Shown here in pieces: positions 1 through 13,415 of a DNA stretch of 64,000 bases (positions are counted from its first letter, which is position 1; every line of letters begins with the position of its first letter). The notes under the pieces are model-generated. The model was not told the origin of the DNA and made no database searches. It saw only the letters and a program-made list of their open reading frames with translations. The DNA is taken from positions 124,001 through 188,000 of the forward strand of contig PYSS01000077.1 of the NCBI GenBank assembly GCA_003049465.1, given 5' to 3'. Both the position numbers and the translations under genes were made by a program. Source of the stretch: Magnaporthiopsis rhizophila (lineage: Eukaryota; Ascomycota; Sordariomycetes; Magnaporthales; Magnaporthaceae).

Positions 1-3000
1 TTTTATTTTTATAATCCAATTAGCGGTTTAAAGCATTTGTTTGGCCGTTTTTTAATTTTTTTTTGTATTTAATTTTAAAATTATAATCCTGAAAAAACTG
101 ATTTTATTAAATTTATTATTTATTTGATATTTAGCAGGTAATAAAATATGCCAGGTTTTTATAATTTGTATAAATTATAATTTAATAATTTGTTTGGTAT
201 AAGTATATTTTTCATTTTTTTAGTGTACGGATAATAATTATAAACTTGTTATTATAAATCGGGTAATTTAGTTTCGGTTTATTAAATTTATATAATAAAA
301 AGGTATAAAAATGCAGCTTTTTATTGCTATTTTGTTAATTAAATTAAGCTTTAATTGCAAAATCCAATATATTGGTTTTAATTTTGAAAGGTTTATCTGG
401 GTTTGGTAAAATTAATACTGGTTTTTATATTACCGTTTTTTTTAGCAAATCGAAAGCTTTTTGTTTTTATATCCCTTAATAAAACTGGTGGTTATTTTTG
501 GTAAAATTCATAAATAAAAGCGCTATTTTGCTAAAATTCCGGATAAATTATCGGTAAAAGTTTAAAAAACCCAAAAAACCTTATATTTTTTTAATATTGG
601 TTAATTTGGGTTATTTTTTTATTATTTGCACTTTTTTTGGTTTTATCCGTACCTAACCCGGTATAATTATATATTTTAAAAAAACGATTTTTTGTATATG
701 CCACGTGCATTTTTCGGGCTTAATTAAAAGTTTTGCATTTTGCAATTTTTGCAAAATTTTATATATATACCCTTTATATTTTTCCAACATTTTAAAAAAA
801 TTAAAATATTATTTAAATAAGCAAATATATAAATATTTAAATATTTTTGTAATATATGGTTAATTATTTGCTGGAATATGGCAGGTGTATTAATAAGCCC
901 GAAAATTATTATTAATAATTCGTATATTTCTAATCAAATTTGGAAGGCAGTTTTTTATTCGTTTCTTTTTTTAATTTTTAATAGGTTATATGTTTTGTAC
1001 AAATCCAAAACCGTGAATCATTTGGTTTTGCCGAGCCTGTTTTGTAATTTGTTAATAAAAAATAAAAAATATCGGTTTTTTATTATAATTTTATTTAATA
1101 GACAGTAATCGATACATATTCGTTTTTTTCCATTTTTTTTTGGGAATAAATAATATTTTATATTTTATAGGGGAATCCGAAAGTTGGATAATGCTTTGTT
1201 CCAGGTTTCCCGCAAATTGCTTTTGTAATAGCCTTTGCTATTTAGGGTTTAACCGGTACAATTTTTGATAATTAAATTATGCTTTTGGTTTAAGCTTGAT
1301 TTTATAATCGAACGATCCATATTTTGGAAACCCTATTCCCAAATTTTTTTGGAATAACTTTCAGTACTGATAATATTTTTCAGAAACATTTTTTAGATGC
1401 TGGCGTGCTTATTTATCAGGCTAATTGTAATTCTGGTTGCAATTTTTTATTATTTTTATTTTTTGGTTATATTTTTTTTATAACCTGTCCTTTAATTTTG
1501 GGATTTTTTGCTATTAAGGCTAATATTGCCTGATAGGTGCAAATTTGTTAGTGCAATTTATTAAAATTAATTGCCAAATTTTGCTATTATTATAGCGATC
1601 CTGTTTGGCCTTTATTTTTTATGGTTCGGGGCTTATGGCTATTGGGCTTTTTCGTTTTCCGATAATAATTTTTTTTATTAAATTTCCTCCGAAACCTAAT
1701 TTATTAGGGGATTAAATTTTTTAAACCAAGGGAAACCTAAAATTAGGTTTTTTTCCCTTATATTTATAATATTTAGGGTAATTTCGCAAATTTTTCCTGC
1801 AATTTCGAACCTGAATCGATTTATTTTTAAATCGATTATTTTATTATTATAGGTGATTGGTTTTTTTTTACGGTTCCGAAACTGTATAATTATTATTTTT
1901 ATTATATCGGTATATTATATTTTGCTATCATTTTTAATATAATATAATTTTTGTTAGATCCGTAAATAATTATTATTATTAATTATTATTTTTGTTATTT
2001 AATTATTTTTTTAATATAAAATAAATAGCTTGCTGTAATTTTTGCTAGGATTTTTTTAATTTGTTTGCTTTTTTATTTATACCGAGCTTTTATTTCGGTA
2101 AAACATTTTAATTTTTTGGCTTATACTGGTAACCGGGATAAAACTGTTCAGTTTGCCAATTTTTGGCCTTTTTTTTAGCGTGGCATTTATATTTCGGTTT
2201 TTGGCAAACGTAATATAACAATAACCCTGTTATATATATTATAAAATAATAGGGTGCTGGGGCGAATATTGCTGTTTTTTCGATATAATTGCGGGATACG
2301 ATTTGCTATTTAGGTAATTATTATTTTTATTTTGGCAAGCCTCGAGGTTTTTCGTTATTTTTTACTGGGAACCAGTTATTTTTTAGCTTTTTAGGCAGAT
2401 GGTTATTATAATTATAATATAAATATTTTGCCCAAAAGATTTTTGCGTACCTTTTGCCGTTTATCGCCAAATTTTTATAATCCTTGCTAATTATATAGTT
2501 TTATTAGTATAAAAATGGATTATTTTTTTAATACCGTGCTTGGTATATGTTTTTTTTGTAATAAATAACAGTTTGATTATTTCGGCCCCAATTTAAACGC
2601 TAATCGTTATTTTTTATTACGGGTATTTTGCGGTATAATATGCAATTTTCAAATCCTTTTGGATTATTAGGCTATATTTTGAATAATAAATATACCGGTA
2701 CTTTATAAATATAAGTATAAATTTTTTGGTGGGATATTTTATTTTTATTGCTAATTATAATATACGTTTTTTTTTACCCGTTATTTTTATATTTTGCTTT
2801 TTGTGCTTTTTGGGGTTTTTTTTTGCGGATGCGCAAAATTTGCCCAGTTCGAAACCCTTGCTGTCCGGTTTTTTGGTTAAATGCATTTAGCCAAACGGTT
2901 TTTGGTCGAGATTTTTTTTATTATCCCTAACCGATATATTTAATATTCCATTTTGGATTAACAAATCCTTAAATATTATTAGGGCTTATTAAAAAATGCA

Positions 3001-4242
3001 TTATTTTTTTTGTTAAGCTTTAGGGTTATCGTTAGGGGTGGTTTCCTGCATTTCCTGTTTTTTTAATTTTTCAAATTCGGCTGTTATAAGTACCCCGTTT
3101 AACCTATCAATCTGTTGGGTAACAGCCAAATATTATTAAAAGTATTAACCTAATCTATCTTTATCTGATTTATGCGTAAAATATTTGTTATTAAAATAAA
3201 AAATCCAGCTAAATGAAATTTTTAGATATAAGGTTTTTTTTTGGTCCGTGTATCGGATAATTGCAAATTATTTTTGGGGATAATCCTTTTTAATATATCC
3301 TTATTATCCGTATTTAAAATATCCTCCGTTTTTAGCATTTTGCTATTTAATATACTTCTGTTTTTTGTGCTGCTTTTTTTATTACTAGGGGTATATAGCC
3401 CTTATAAATAAATTTATAGGTTTTAAATATATTTTATACATAATAAATTATTATTATTTGGCTTTTTTCTGGTTTGTTTTATTATTTTATTATATTGGCT
3501 GGGGTTGCTAAACCTTTTTTTCCAGGCATTATTTATATAATTTATTATTTATACAGATAATTTTGGTAATATAATTAATAAAATCCTTGGGCTTTTTTTC
3601 CTTGGCCAATTTATCCTTTATATTATTCCTTAATCCCTGGTAAAACTGAAATATTTTGGTATTTTCCGTTCAGTTAAATTTATTAACAAATTGCTGGAAT
3701 TTGGCGGTATAAATAAATATTGGGCCTTTTTGGCACAATTAAAGTAATTTTTTTTCGGTTACCCGTTTTTTGTCCACCTGTCCGAATATTTTGGCAATTT
3801 TTTCGCCGAACTTTTTAAAATTTGCAAAAATTAGCTTAATAAATTTGCTTAATTTGTTATTTTTCTTAAAATAATTAGCCTATACAGGCTTAAACCAGTC
3901 CTTAACCTTACTATTAAAGCAAATAATAATATAAGCCACTTTTTGGTAATTATTTTGGAAATTATCCTGATAAAATTTAAAATAACTCTTGCATTCCGTA
4001 AAAAAAGTTTTAAATTTGCCTTCCTTTCTGTCATACTTGTCTGAAATGGGGAATTTATAGGTAAAAGTGGTTTTGGGCTACTTTTTAAGTTCCTCGAATT
4101 TTTCGATAAGGGCCTTTAGGGCTAAGGCAGGATTATTATAATCCGTATTATCGATGGTAATAATTTCGATTTTTTTGGCTGCGGTTGCCATAATTATTAT
4201 TGCTTATTACCTCCGGTAGATACTAAACAGGATCAGTTAAAA
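1..4242 (-). mobile_element. Ty3/Gypsy element copy A, internal region, degraded and cut by window edge
   Basis: This is the body of a Gypsy-type LTR retrotransposon read on the minus strand. Next to its 5' LTR (4243-4708), about 4211-4242 is the reverse complement of the primer-binding segment of the complete copy at 6677-6705. About 3700-4190 matches that copy's gag (the stretch around 7100-7300), and about 860-1700 matches its reverse transcriptase. The same RT stretch recurs at 15340-15680. The reading frames are full of stops and the base composition is strongly AT. The integrase end should lie left of base 1. The short open frames here, all 60-76 residues, are chance frames in AT-rich sequence. 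RIP is inferred from composition and from comparison between copies. Confidence 0.82.
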
Positions 4243-4708
4243 TATTACAATTATAAGCCTTTTATTTTTAAAATAAAGCATTTAAGGATGGTATTAAGCA
4301 GTACTGGGTTGTAAGGTTGCCTTGTACGAGGTTTGGGGTTTTGGTAAAATAATTGTTTATTATTATTTGCCCAAAAGGGTATTTTGGAGCTAATTTAGGT
4401 TAATTAATACCGAAGCTTCAATTAAGATTTAACTAATACAATAAAAAACCCTTCCTTATATACCCAAAACTTCCTTATTATATTTGTGCTATGTTTGTTA
4501 TGTTTATAATAAATATATTACTGTGCTATATTTGCTATGTTCGTAACAAATATATCACTTATATTTAGGTAAATACCTAGTTACGTAATTTTCTGTGCCA
4601 GTTTGGCCTTAGTTATTTGGCCTTTGGCCTTTATAACTGCGGGGTAAGGGCGTCCCGCTAGGGTTTAGCCCCCAGCCCTTCTGTCCCCTGCCTGCTGTGA
4701 TCGTAACA
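4243..4708 (-). repeat. LTR of copy A (5' LTR, minus orientation)
   Basis: The segment starts TATTACA and ends GTAACA. It is the mutated reverse complement of the 481-bp LTRs at 6196 and 12930, which start TGTTACA and end GTAACA. The 'CCCAGCCC...GCAGGCAGGGG' and 'GGCCTTTGGCC' blocks are shared. The gag side lies to the left, so this is the 5' LTR of a minus-strand element. The five bases after it (CTAAT, 4709-4713) are the presumed target duplication. The partner is outside the window. Confidence 0.82.
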
Positions 4709-5096
4709 CTAATTTAGGTTAACTAATACTAAGGCCCCAGTTAAAATTACCTTTAAACAGGACAAAAATATTCCTTTATATATTCGTAACTCTCCGTGCC
4801 ATGCCTATGCTATATGTGCTATATTTATAATTAAAATAACCTATATTATATATATTATATTTATAATTAAAATAACCTATATTATATATATTATATTTAT
4901 AATTAAAATAACCTATATTATATATATTATATTTATAATTAATATGTTACTTTGGTTAAATAAATGCCTGATCCTATAACCCCTTTTTTCCCTGCTTTTA
5001 ATTATTCGGCCCTTAGCTTTTATAATTGCGGGATAAAAGCATTCTGTTAGGGATTAGCCCTAATTTTTTTGCCCTTTGCCAGTTATAATTATAACA
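4709..5096 (-). repeat. Part of copy B 3' LTR, interrupted by copy A
   Basis: The sequence picks up in the middle of an LTR: 'CTAATTTAGGTTAACTAATA' here corresponds to an internal stretch of the LTR at 15684-16131 (about 15833). It runs to a normal LTR end, ATAACA, at 5096. Its missing outer part should lie left of copy A, beyond the window. Copy A therefore inserted into the LTR of an older element. The segment also carries a tandem repeat at about 4821-4942. Confidence 0.75.
4821..4942. repeat. 36-bp tandem repeat, about 3.4 units
   Basis: A 36-bp AT-only-rich unit beginning ATATTTATAATTAAAATAAC is repeated head to tail a little over three times, almost without differences. It lies inside the LTR remnant of copy B. 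The LTR at 15684-16131 lacks it at the matching place and carries a different short repeated motif instead (AAATTATAAATCAC-like, about 15940-16005). It looks like a local expansion within this LTR. Confidence 0.85.
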
Positions 5097-6195
5097 CCAG
5101 GTTTCCTTTTTTAAGCCAAATCCTTTTGGCTATAACGAATCCTTTTTTACCCTTTTGTTAATAATAAATTCTTTTTTTTACCATTTTTGTCCTTTTTTTA
5201 ACAAAATATTCGGTTAAGTACAAAAATATAAGCCGATATTTTCAACCGTCCGTTAAAATAACCTTTTTTCTGTTATTTTATTTTCCCTTATTTTTATACC
5301 TTTTTGTTCCAATTATAAGGCCGATGGTTTATATTAATGCGCTATATTTTTTTTATAACCGTTCCTATTACAAACAGTGCATTTATTAAAATTGCTTTTG
5401 TTGCAATATTCTGGGCCCAATGCCAAAGCACCTGCTTATTTATAATATTTAGCACTTTTGCCTGGAGGCGGAGCTGAAAGCTGCAAAAAAAAAGCTGCAG
5501 GCATTTTTTGCCAAAATTAAGCGCCTGCAAAAACAAAAAAAAAAGTAACATAAGAAACTAATTTGTGCTATTCGGCACGGAATTAATAATATAAAGGAGC
5601 TGGAGCGGGTAAAACAGGAAAAGGGCGAAAAAGCAGCTATATAGCCTTTTATTATACTTTTTAACCTTTCGGCCCCCGATTTTCCCTTATTATTTGGCTG
5701 GAACAAGCTCGGGGTTAGTTTAAACCTTAATCTGTTTTTTTTTTTTAATTGGATAAATTGTGAAATTTTTAACAATTCTTTTTTGATTGTATGGTGCAAT
5801 AATAATACATTTATATTTTCGAACAAAAAGTTTTGGGTTTGATTTTTTATACAACCTAATTAAATAAGCGGAAAGGTTCACGCTGTTCTGCTTATTTAAT
5901 GCGTTTTTTTTGCTAATTTTTTTGCAATTATTTTTGCCGATATTTTTGTAAAACTTTTTGGTAATTTGCAAAGTTTGTTTTTTTTCTTATATATTATATT
6001 TATACTTATACCTTGCTTATTTAACCAAATATTATTATTTGCAATAGTATACCTTATTATTAAGGATTTTTTTTATTTCCCATTTTTGGTTTCGGTTAAT
6101 TTTTATTAATTTTGTGCTTTTCGAACCAAATAATACCAATTTTAGCAGGGAAATATGAAAAATAAAATAGATTTTTATAATTAACGGTAACTGAA
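5097..6195 (-). mobile_element. Copy B (Ty3/Gypsy), 3' internal part left of the nested insertion
   Basis: This minus-strand stretch begins with the purine-tract complement next to an LTR end, CCAGGTTTCCTTTTTTAAG, and is collinear with 16132-17220 of copy C. The collinearity stops at GATTTTTATAATTAACGG...CTGAA, where copy D is inserted, and resumes at 13416. The stretch should encode the end of pol, downstream of integrase. No open frame of meaning remains. CTGAA at 6191-6195 is the left target duplication of copy D. Confidence 0.75.
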
Positions 6196-6676
6196 TGTTA
6201 CAACCACAGCTGGCAGGGGACAGGAGGGCTGGGGCTAACCCCCAGCGGGACGCCTTTACCCCGCAGTTATGAAGGCCAGGGGCCAAATGACCAAAGCCAT
6301 ACTGACAAAGAAGGTCACATAACCGCCAGGGTCGGCGATAAGCGTGATATATCGGGGATAAACATATCACAGCTAACACCAGATTAATATATGCGATCGG
6401 TGCGATTATTATATATTATTTATAGCAGATATAACACAAATTTGGCACAAAAGGATCACGGGTATATAAGGCAAAGGTTTCCCACTGTATTAAATAATTC
6501 TTAACTGAGGTTTTGGTATTAGTTAACCTAAATTAGCTCCAAAGTATTTTTTTAGATAAGCAATCGAAACTTTTATTATCACCCCAATTTCTAGCATAAG
6601 TAACTTTATAAAAACTATACTGCTTAGCACCTTTCCTAACATACCCTACCCTAAAAGTAAAAAACTATTTGTAACA
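6196..6676 (+). repeat. 5' LTR of copy D
   Basis: The LTR starts TGTTACAACC and ends TTTGTAACA, with short inverted ends TGTTAC/GTAACA. It keeps a higher GC content near its start than the body of the element. A TATATAAGG box occurs at about 6472. The flank just after it, ACTGATCCTGTTCAG, lies where a primer-binding site is expected. The matching tRNA was not identified. Confidence 0.93.
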
Positions 6677-6734
6677 TTTTAACTGATCCTGTTCAGTATT
6701 TACCGAAAATAACAAGCAGTAATAATTATATCAA

Positions 6735-7640
6735 TTGCAGGCAAAAAACCCAAAAGTATCACTATTGCTAGCAAAATGTATAATAACCCTTCGGCAGCCA
6801 TGCAAATATTTATTGCGAAAGTCGAAAAATTTAAAAAAGCTCAGGCCAAGCCCCATATTACCGTCAAATTCTACAAATTCCCCTCACCTAACAAATATAA
6901 TAGAAAAAAAGGCAAAATTAAAATATTCCTAACCAAATATAAAAGGTATTTTTTGTTTTATTAAGACCATTTCCAGCAGGAAAAACAGAAAGTTGTTTAT
7001 ATAATTACGCATTTGGATAGCAAAATTAAGGATTGGTTCGAGCCTATCTGGTCCGATTACCTAAAAGGGCATAATAAATCCAAAAAAAAAACCAAATTAA
7101 TATTTGCCAATTTCAAAAAGTTCGGTAAAAAAGTTACCAAAGTTTTCGGATAAATCGACAAAAAACGGGTGGCCGAAAGAAAATTGCTTTAGCTTTGGCA
7201 AAAAGGCCCCACATTAACCTATATTTCCAAATTTCAACAACTGGTTAACAAATTTAACTAAACGGAAAATACCAAAATAACCCAGTTTTACCAAAGGTTA
7301 AAGGATAACGTGAAAAACGAACTGTTCAAATAGGAATAACCTGAAAATTTTATTAATTATATTATTACAGCCATCTATATTAATAACAAATTATACAAAT
7401 GTTGCTTTGAAAAAAAAATTTAGCAAATCAAGCCAGTAGCGCAAAATAATAAAACCAACCAGAAAAAGGCAAGATAATAATAATTTACAGTTTATAATAT
7501 ACACCTTAAACCTATAAATTTTAGCATAAAAGCTATACACCAATATAAAGAATAAAAATACGTTAGGTTTAAAAATCCTAAAGATGGGAAATATTTTAAA
7601 TATAAAAAAAAAGGATACATTAAAAAAGATTGTTTGCAGA
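6735..7640 (+). pseudogene. gag remnant of copy D
   Basis: In-frame pieces on the plus strand read as a retrotransposon gag: a KFGKKVTKVFG...DKKRVAERK stretch at 7110-7180, then a TYISKFQQLVNKFN stretch near 7215-7260. A zinc-knuckle-like remnant (KKKGYIKKDC) lies near 7597-7633. Open frames are interrupted by many TAA/TAG codons. The longest pieces start at 6735 and 6776 and cover only about 65 residues. The gene is dead. Confidence 0.75.
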
Positions 7641-8919
7641 AAAACCGATAAACGGCTATTTTTTGCTAAAAAGGCATACCAGAGAACTGTTAGCCCATAA
7701 CCCCAAATTTTCCCAAAACGATTAAATAAGTAGCAAAAAAAAGCTTATATTCCGAAACATTATTTAATTGAACCTATTATTTCGATAAAAATTGTGTAAC
7801 CCATTGTTCCGATAAAAATATTACAAAATATTACCCCAAATAATGGCTTGCTATATTGTAATAAACTGGCTAATCCTGGGGTAATAGCAGAAAATTTAAA
7901 AAATTAGCCCGGTGCAAAGGCGTGTTAGATATTTTGGTTAATAATTTTGAAGGAAATTTAGATACAGATGCGGAGGTAGAACTGTTTGTGGACCAGATAT
8001 ATTGGTTGCAAACCCAGGAAAAAAAACTGGACCTGATAAAATATTAGAAAATCACGGAAATAAATCCTAACAATAAAAAACCCAGCAGGGAATAATATAT
8101 GGTTAATTTTAAAAAATTCTAATAAAAATTCGATTAGTAATTAATTAATATAAGAAAATAACCCCTTATAACCAAAAAGGAAATATGGAAAGCATATATT
8201 TTATTTAGGTTCCGGAAAATAAATCGATAATTTTGGGATTAGCCCAAACCTATTAGCAGTTTAATATGCGAAAAACTGGTGCAGAACGATAAAAAAAAGC
8301 CTCTGGATTAATTAAGGGATAATTAATCAATTACCTATTATAAGGTATTATTCGAAAATATTTTGAACCTGAACCAATGGCTAATACGGTTATATGCGCT
8401 AAACCACGAAAATATAGACCCTAATGCGGGCTATTATAATAAGCTTTTTTGGGCCAAATGCCTGTATAATAATTATAAATAGTATATGGTTAAAAAAAAT
8501 TAAAGCACGATTTTTTTCCATAGAGGAAGGGAGAAAAACCAGTGCGGTACCTATAATAAAAATACCAGTTTTCAAAATGGTAAATAGCAAAAATGGGTTA
8601 TAAAAGTTTCGTAGCAACCTTTAAGCTATTACCAGCCTATCTTATAATATGCTTAACAGGAATCCTTTTATATCAGATGTGCGGAAAACCAAAATATAAG
8701 GTATATATGGAGGAAAAAGCAAAAGCCTGGATGGACGGATTTGCCCGATCCGCAGGAATAGCCGGGGGCCGGAAAAAGGCACCCTAAGCAAAAAATTAAA
8801 AAATTTATCCGAAAATAGGGCACGGGTAAAGTAATAATTAGCAAAATTTTTAACAATAATAATTACCAACCAATATAAGTATATCAGGATAATAATATAT
8901 TAAAAAAGGCAAAAAATAA

Positions 8920-11900
8920 AAATTATGATCGATTGCGGAGCCCAAAAAAACTATTTTTTGTTAAAAGCAGTAAAAAAATACGGTATTTTAATGTGTTAAA
9001 AAAAAAAACCATATAACCTTATAATAATAGAATAAAAGCCAATTATGTTTAATAAAGGAAGGATTGATACTAAAACTGATTATTTCAAATTTCAATTTCT
9101 GGGAAAAACCTGCAAAATAATCCTGAATATTATGAATATAAAAGGGAAAAACCTGATTTTAGATATTCCATAATTTAAAAAATATAATCCCCTAATAAAT
9201 TAGATCACCGAACAAATCCAATAAAAAAAGTTACTATTAATCAGCAAGAAAGCCTAATAGCCACGGGCCCCAGATAATGAAAATTGAACGCCAAAAAGGG
9301 TAACCGCAACAGCAGCAGGATATAATAATTAGCCCTAACAAACTGCACCAACCAAAATACTAATAAATACGGATATAAACAAACCTAACAAACAAAAAAT
9401 TATTAAAAATGGATTTAAAAATATTTTTAAAAAGTATTATAAATATTGGAGATTATTCCAGAAAAATTTGGAAATGGTATTATCGAAATACGGATTATTT
9501 AATTACAAAATTAAGCTTAAACCGGAAATATAATTCAAATACCAAAAATTGTATCGATTAAACTTTTAGTAAAAAAAACTATTACAAAAATAGCTAAAGG
9601 AAAAAATTAGGAAAGAATTTACCAAATTTTCCAACTTCCTTATAGAATATGGAATTTTGTTTGTTCCCAAGAAAAATGGGAAAAAACGGATATATATCGA
9701 TTACCGTCCGTTAAATCAAAAAATAATAAAAAATCGGTATTTTTTACCCCTAATCGACGAACTTAAAGATAGGTTCGGAAAAAGCCGGTGGTTTACAGCC
9801 CTAAATTTATGTAAAGCTTATAGCCTATTAAGAATTAAGGAAGGGGATAAATAGAAAACTGTTTTCCGGACCAAATTTGGAATTTTCGAATTATTAGTAA
9901 TAACTTTTGGGCTTACTAATACACCAGCCACGTTCCAGCGAATAATTAATTATGTACTGCAAAAATACCTCGATATTTTCGCCCTTGTATACCTGGATAA
10001 TATTCTGATTTTTTCAAATATATTGGAAAAATACAAATAGCATATATATAAAGTGCTACAAAAATTGCAGGATGCAAAACTTCTGGTTAACCCGGACAAA
10101 TATACATGGCATTCCTTAAAGATAATTTTTTTCGGGTTTATTATTAAATAAGGGAAAATTCGGATAAAACCCAAAAAAGTACAGGCGGTAAAAAATTGGC
10201 CTGTACCTACCACAGTTAAAAAAATACGAGATTTTTTGGGGTTTTTAAACTTTTACCGAAGGTTTATCCGAAATTTTAGCAAAAAGGCTATACCATTTAC
10301 GGATTTTACCAAGAATAATACCTAATTTTATTGGGGAATATAAGAATAAATAGCTTTCGATTTGCTGAAAAAAATTATTATCCAAACACCGGTACTGGTA
10401 ATACCAGATCCAGAAAAATCTTTTAAAGTTAAAATCGATGTATCGGATTTTGCTATCGGAGAATAATTGGAATAATGAGACGATTAAGGGAGGTTGCACC
10501 TTTGCGCATTTTTTTTGCAAAAATTAAATGGACCAAAGCTAAATTATCAGATTTACGATAAAAAGTTTTTTATTATTATTAAAGCTTTGGAAAAATGAAA
10601 GGTGTACCTGTACAAAGCTAATTACCAAATTATAATATACACCAATTATAAAAACCTGTTACAATTCACTATTAGCCAAACACTAAACAAAAAATAAATT
10701 CGATAAAGCCAATTTTTTTAAAATTATAATTTTCGAATTAAGGTTAGGAAAGGGTTAAAAAATGGCCAAACAAATGCTTTAAATTATTAATTAGACCATT
10801 AGATAAATATACCACCGGAAATATGCACAGTTTTGGCCAAAGGACTAAACGGATCCCTGATTCTGGTATAGCGGGCATTGGCCAAAATAACCCAATAGAA
10901 AAGCTGAACCCCAGAAAAAATCCAACAAATTTATAACCAAATGGCTAATAAATATCAGGGGGTTGCAAAAACCTGGAAAAAATTCCAATAGTATCACAGG
11001 TTTATAAAAACCCGCACCGAGGTATAAAAGGCAATTAAGGATTATAAAAGTTGTGTAAAAAACAAAACAAACAGATATAAACCTTATGGATTATTCCAGC
11101 TTTTGCCAGCATTTAGCAAAGTTTAGCAAAAAGTTACAATAGATTTTGTTACAGGGCTATCCAAATTAAAAAAACCCTTTACAAATGTCCAGTACAATAA
11201 TATCATGGTAATAATCGACCGATTTACTAAATATGCCATATATTTATCGTTTAAGGAAAATGCAAAAATTATAAAACTAGTTTATATTTTTATCCGAAAC
11301 GTAATTGCAAAATATAGAACGCCAAAATGTATAATTACGGACCAAAATAAGCTATTTAATAGCAAATTTTAAAAGCAGTTTATTGCCAGTTTAAGCGCAA
11401 AACATGCTTTTTTTACAGCTTATTATTCGCAAATGGATAGGCAAACAGAACAAACAAATTAAACCATAAAATAATATTTATATTATTTTGTTAATTACAA
11501 ACAAAATAATTGGGTACAATTATTTTTTATAATTTAATTTGTGTATAATAGTTTAATGTATAAAAGCACAGGGATTATGCTATTTTATGCAAATTATAGG
11601 TTTATATTTACGGTGTACAGGAAGCTTAAGGCAGGCCCATATGTTTTAGCAGCGGAAATATAGGTAAAAAAGCTTATTAAGCTGTATAAAAACCTCCAGA
11701 CAAAATTAAAGGAATTATGGCAATATATATTTATATAGGCCAATAAAAAAAAAATCGAGGGACCGATTTTTAAGGAGGGGGATAGCATTTATTTTTCCCA
11801 ACGCAATATTAAAATAAAACAATCAAATAATAAGCTAAATTATAAAAAATTGGGATTGTTCAAAATTTTAAGGAAAATTTCCGATATTAATTATAAATTT

Positions 11901-12170
11901 TAATTATTATTAACCATATATAACCATCCGGTTTTTTATATTAATTTGCTTGAACCAGCACTACCAGGGTTTAAAAGTAACAAATTAATAGAAATTAATC
12001 CAAAATAAAAATACAAAATCAAAAAAATTTTGGACAAAAATATTATTAACAGAACCAAGCATTATTTGGTTAAATAAGTAGGGTATAAAATTAAGGAAAA
12101 TATTTGGGAAGAAAAAACAAACCTAAAAGGTGTGCCAAAAACTTTCGAAAAGTACCGGCGAAAGGCTTTT
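8920..12170 (+). pseudogene. pol remnant of copy D (protease, RT, RNase H, integrase, chromodomain)
   Basis: Near 8922 a retropepsin start is visible as MIDCGAQKNYF (family pattern D-S/T-G-A; here DCGA). Reverse transcriptase begins about 9655 with KNGKKRIYIDYRPLNQKI and has the catalytic block YLDNILIFS near 9989-10015 (YLDD-like, second Asp changed to Asn by G to A). RNase H spans roughly 10330-10700. The integrase core lies at 11100-11480, with DFVTGLSK, IIDRFTKYA and IITDQNKLF blocks. A chromodomain remnant, LVK*VGYKIKENIWEE, lies at about 12066-12113. Stops interrupt every block. Confidence 0.88.
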
Positions 12171-12929
12171 GGGAGAAAATTAATACCAATATCAGAATTT
12201 GGATTTCGGCTCGGAATATCGGTACCAAAATAATTTACCTGGTTAAAGCAGGGCTAACAGATCAAAATTAGGATTAGCCCTGTAATTGGCCCAGCTCGAA
12301 AATAATGGAGGAAAATCGGGAACCAGCAGGTTTGGAGGTGCAGCAAAGGCCTGTACGGCCGTTTTTCCGGCCTCCTTTTGCTTAACCCATTTCAGTTTTT
12401 TAATATTATCAATTTCACGATGCATAGTATATATTATCCGCTTAAACCACAAATTTTTTTAAATATATAACCGCAAAATGCGGTTATTTTTAATATGTAT
12501 TAATTTTTTAGCTTATTAACGGGATTTTTCGGCCGCTGCAAATTTAGTATTAAGCCTGGAGTACTGCTCGGCAATTTTCTGCAGCTGGCTGAAAAAGATC
12601 CCTAAAATATTACACCGGGCGCGCCCTAAACGAATATATTTAGCGCAACAAAAAAAATCCTTCGGAAATACCTGGCAGAAAAAAAGGCCAATAGTTTTGC
12701 AAGCAAAACAAAAAGGTATTATAAAAAAAAATTAAAAAATAAAAAAAAGGAGAATATTCTAATAAATTGTTAAACAAATATTAGGAAATTTTCGTTTTTG
12801 TACCCGATCAAATATTCTGTTAGAAAAAAAGGAACGGGAAATGGTGAAAAAAAAAAGTATTTATTATTAACAGAAAGACAGGATTGCAAATTTTGGCCAA
12901 AAGAATTTGGCTTAAAAGGGAAAACCTAA

Positions 12930-13410
12930 TATTACAATTATAATTGGCAAAGGACAAAAAGGTTGGGGCTAACCTTTAGCAGAATGCTTTTACCCCGCAA
13001 TTATAAAAGCCAGGGGCCAAATAACCAAAGCTATGCTGATAAAAAAGGTTACGTAACTGCCAGGATCGGCAATAAGCGTGATATATCGGGGATGAACATA
13101 TCACAGTTAATATTAGGTTAATATGTGCGATCGGTACGATTACCATATATTACCCATAACAAATATAGCACAAATTTGGCACAAAAGGATCATGGGTATA
13201 TAAGGCAAAGGTTTCCCATTATATTAAATAATTTTTAATTAAGGCTTTGGTATTAGTCAATCTAAGTTAGCTTTAAGGCATTCCTTTGGGCAAACAATCG
13301 AAACCTTTATTACCACCCCAGTTCCCAGCACAAGCAATTTTATAAAGACCATACTGCTTAGCACCTTTCCTAGCGTACCTTACCCTAGAAGCAGAGAACC
13401 GTTTGTAACA
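12930..13410 (+). repeat. 3' LTR of copy D
   Basis: It has the same length (481 bp) and order as the 5' LTR but starts TATTACAATT where the other starts TGTTACAACC. Differences between the two are mostly C to T and G to A. It ends TTTGTAACA at 13410, followed by the duplicated CTGAA. The equal length with only transition changes indicates that mutation, not indels, separates the two LTRs. Confidence 0.92.
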
Positions 13411-13415
13411 CTGAA

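Larger units (their letters stand above)
6196..13410 (+). mobile_element. Complete but inactivated Ty3/Gypsy chromovirus (copy D)
   Basis: Two LTRs of exactly 481 bp (6196-6676 and 12930-13410) bound an element of 7215 bp. It is flanked on both sides by the same five bases, CTGAA (6191-6195 and 13411-13415). In order on the plus strand come a primer-binding segment, gag, a zinc knuckle, retropepsin, reverse transcriptase, RNase H, integrase and a chromodomain. That order (integrase after RT, with a C-terminal chromodomain) defines a Ty3/Gypsy chromovirus. Every domain is broken by stop codons of the TAA/TAG kind, as expected from RIP. It lies inside copy B, so it is the younger of the two. 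Confidence 0.93.

Noticed and set aside
4821..4942. CRISPR-like array
   Set aside because: The repeats are directly adjacent with no spacers, lie within an LTR, and the organism is a fungus.
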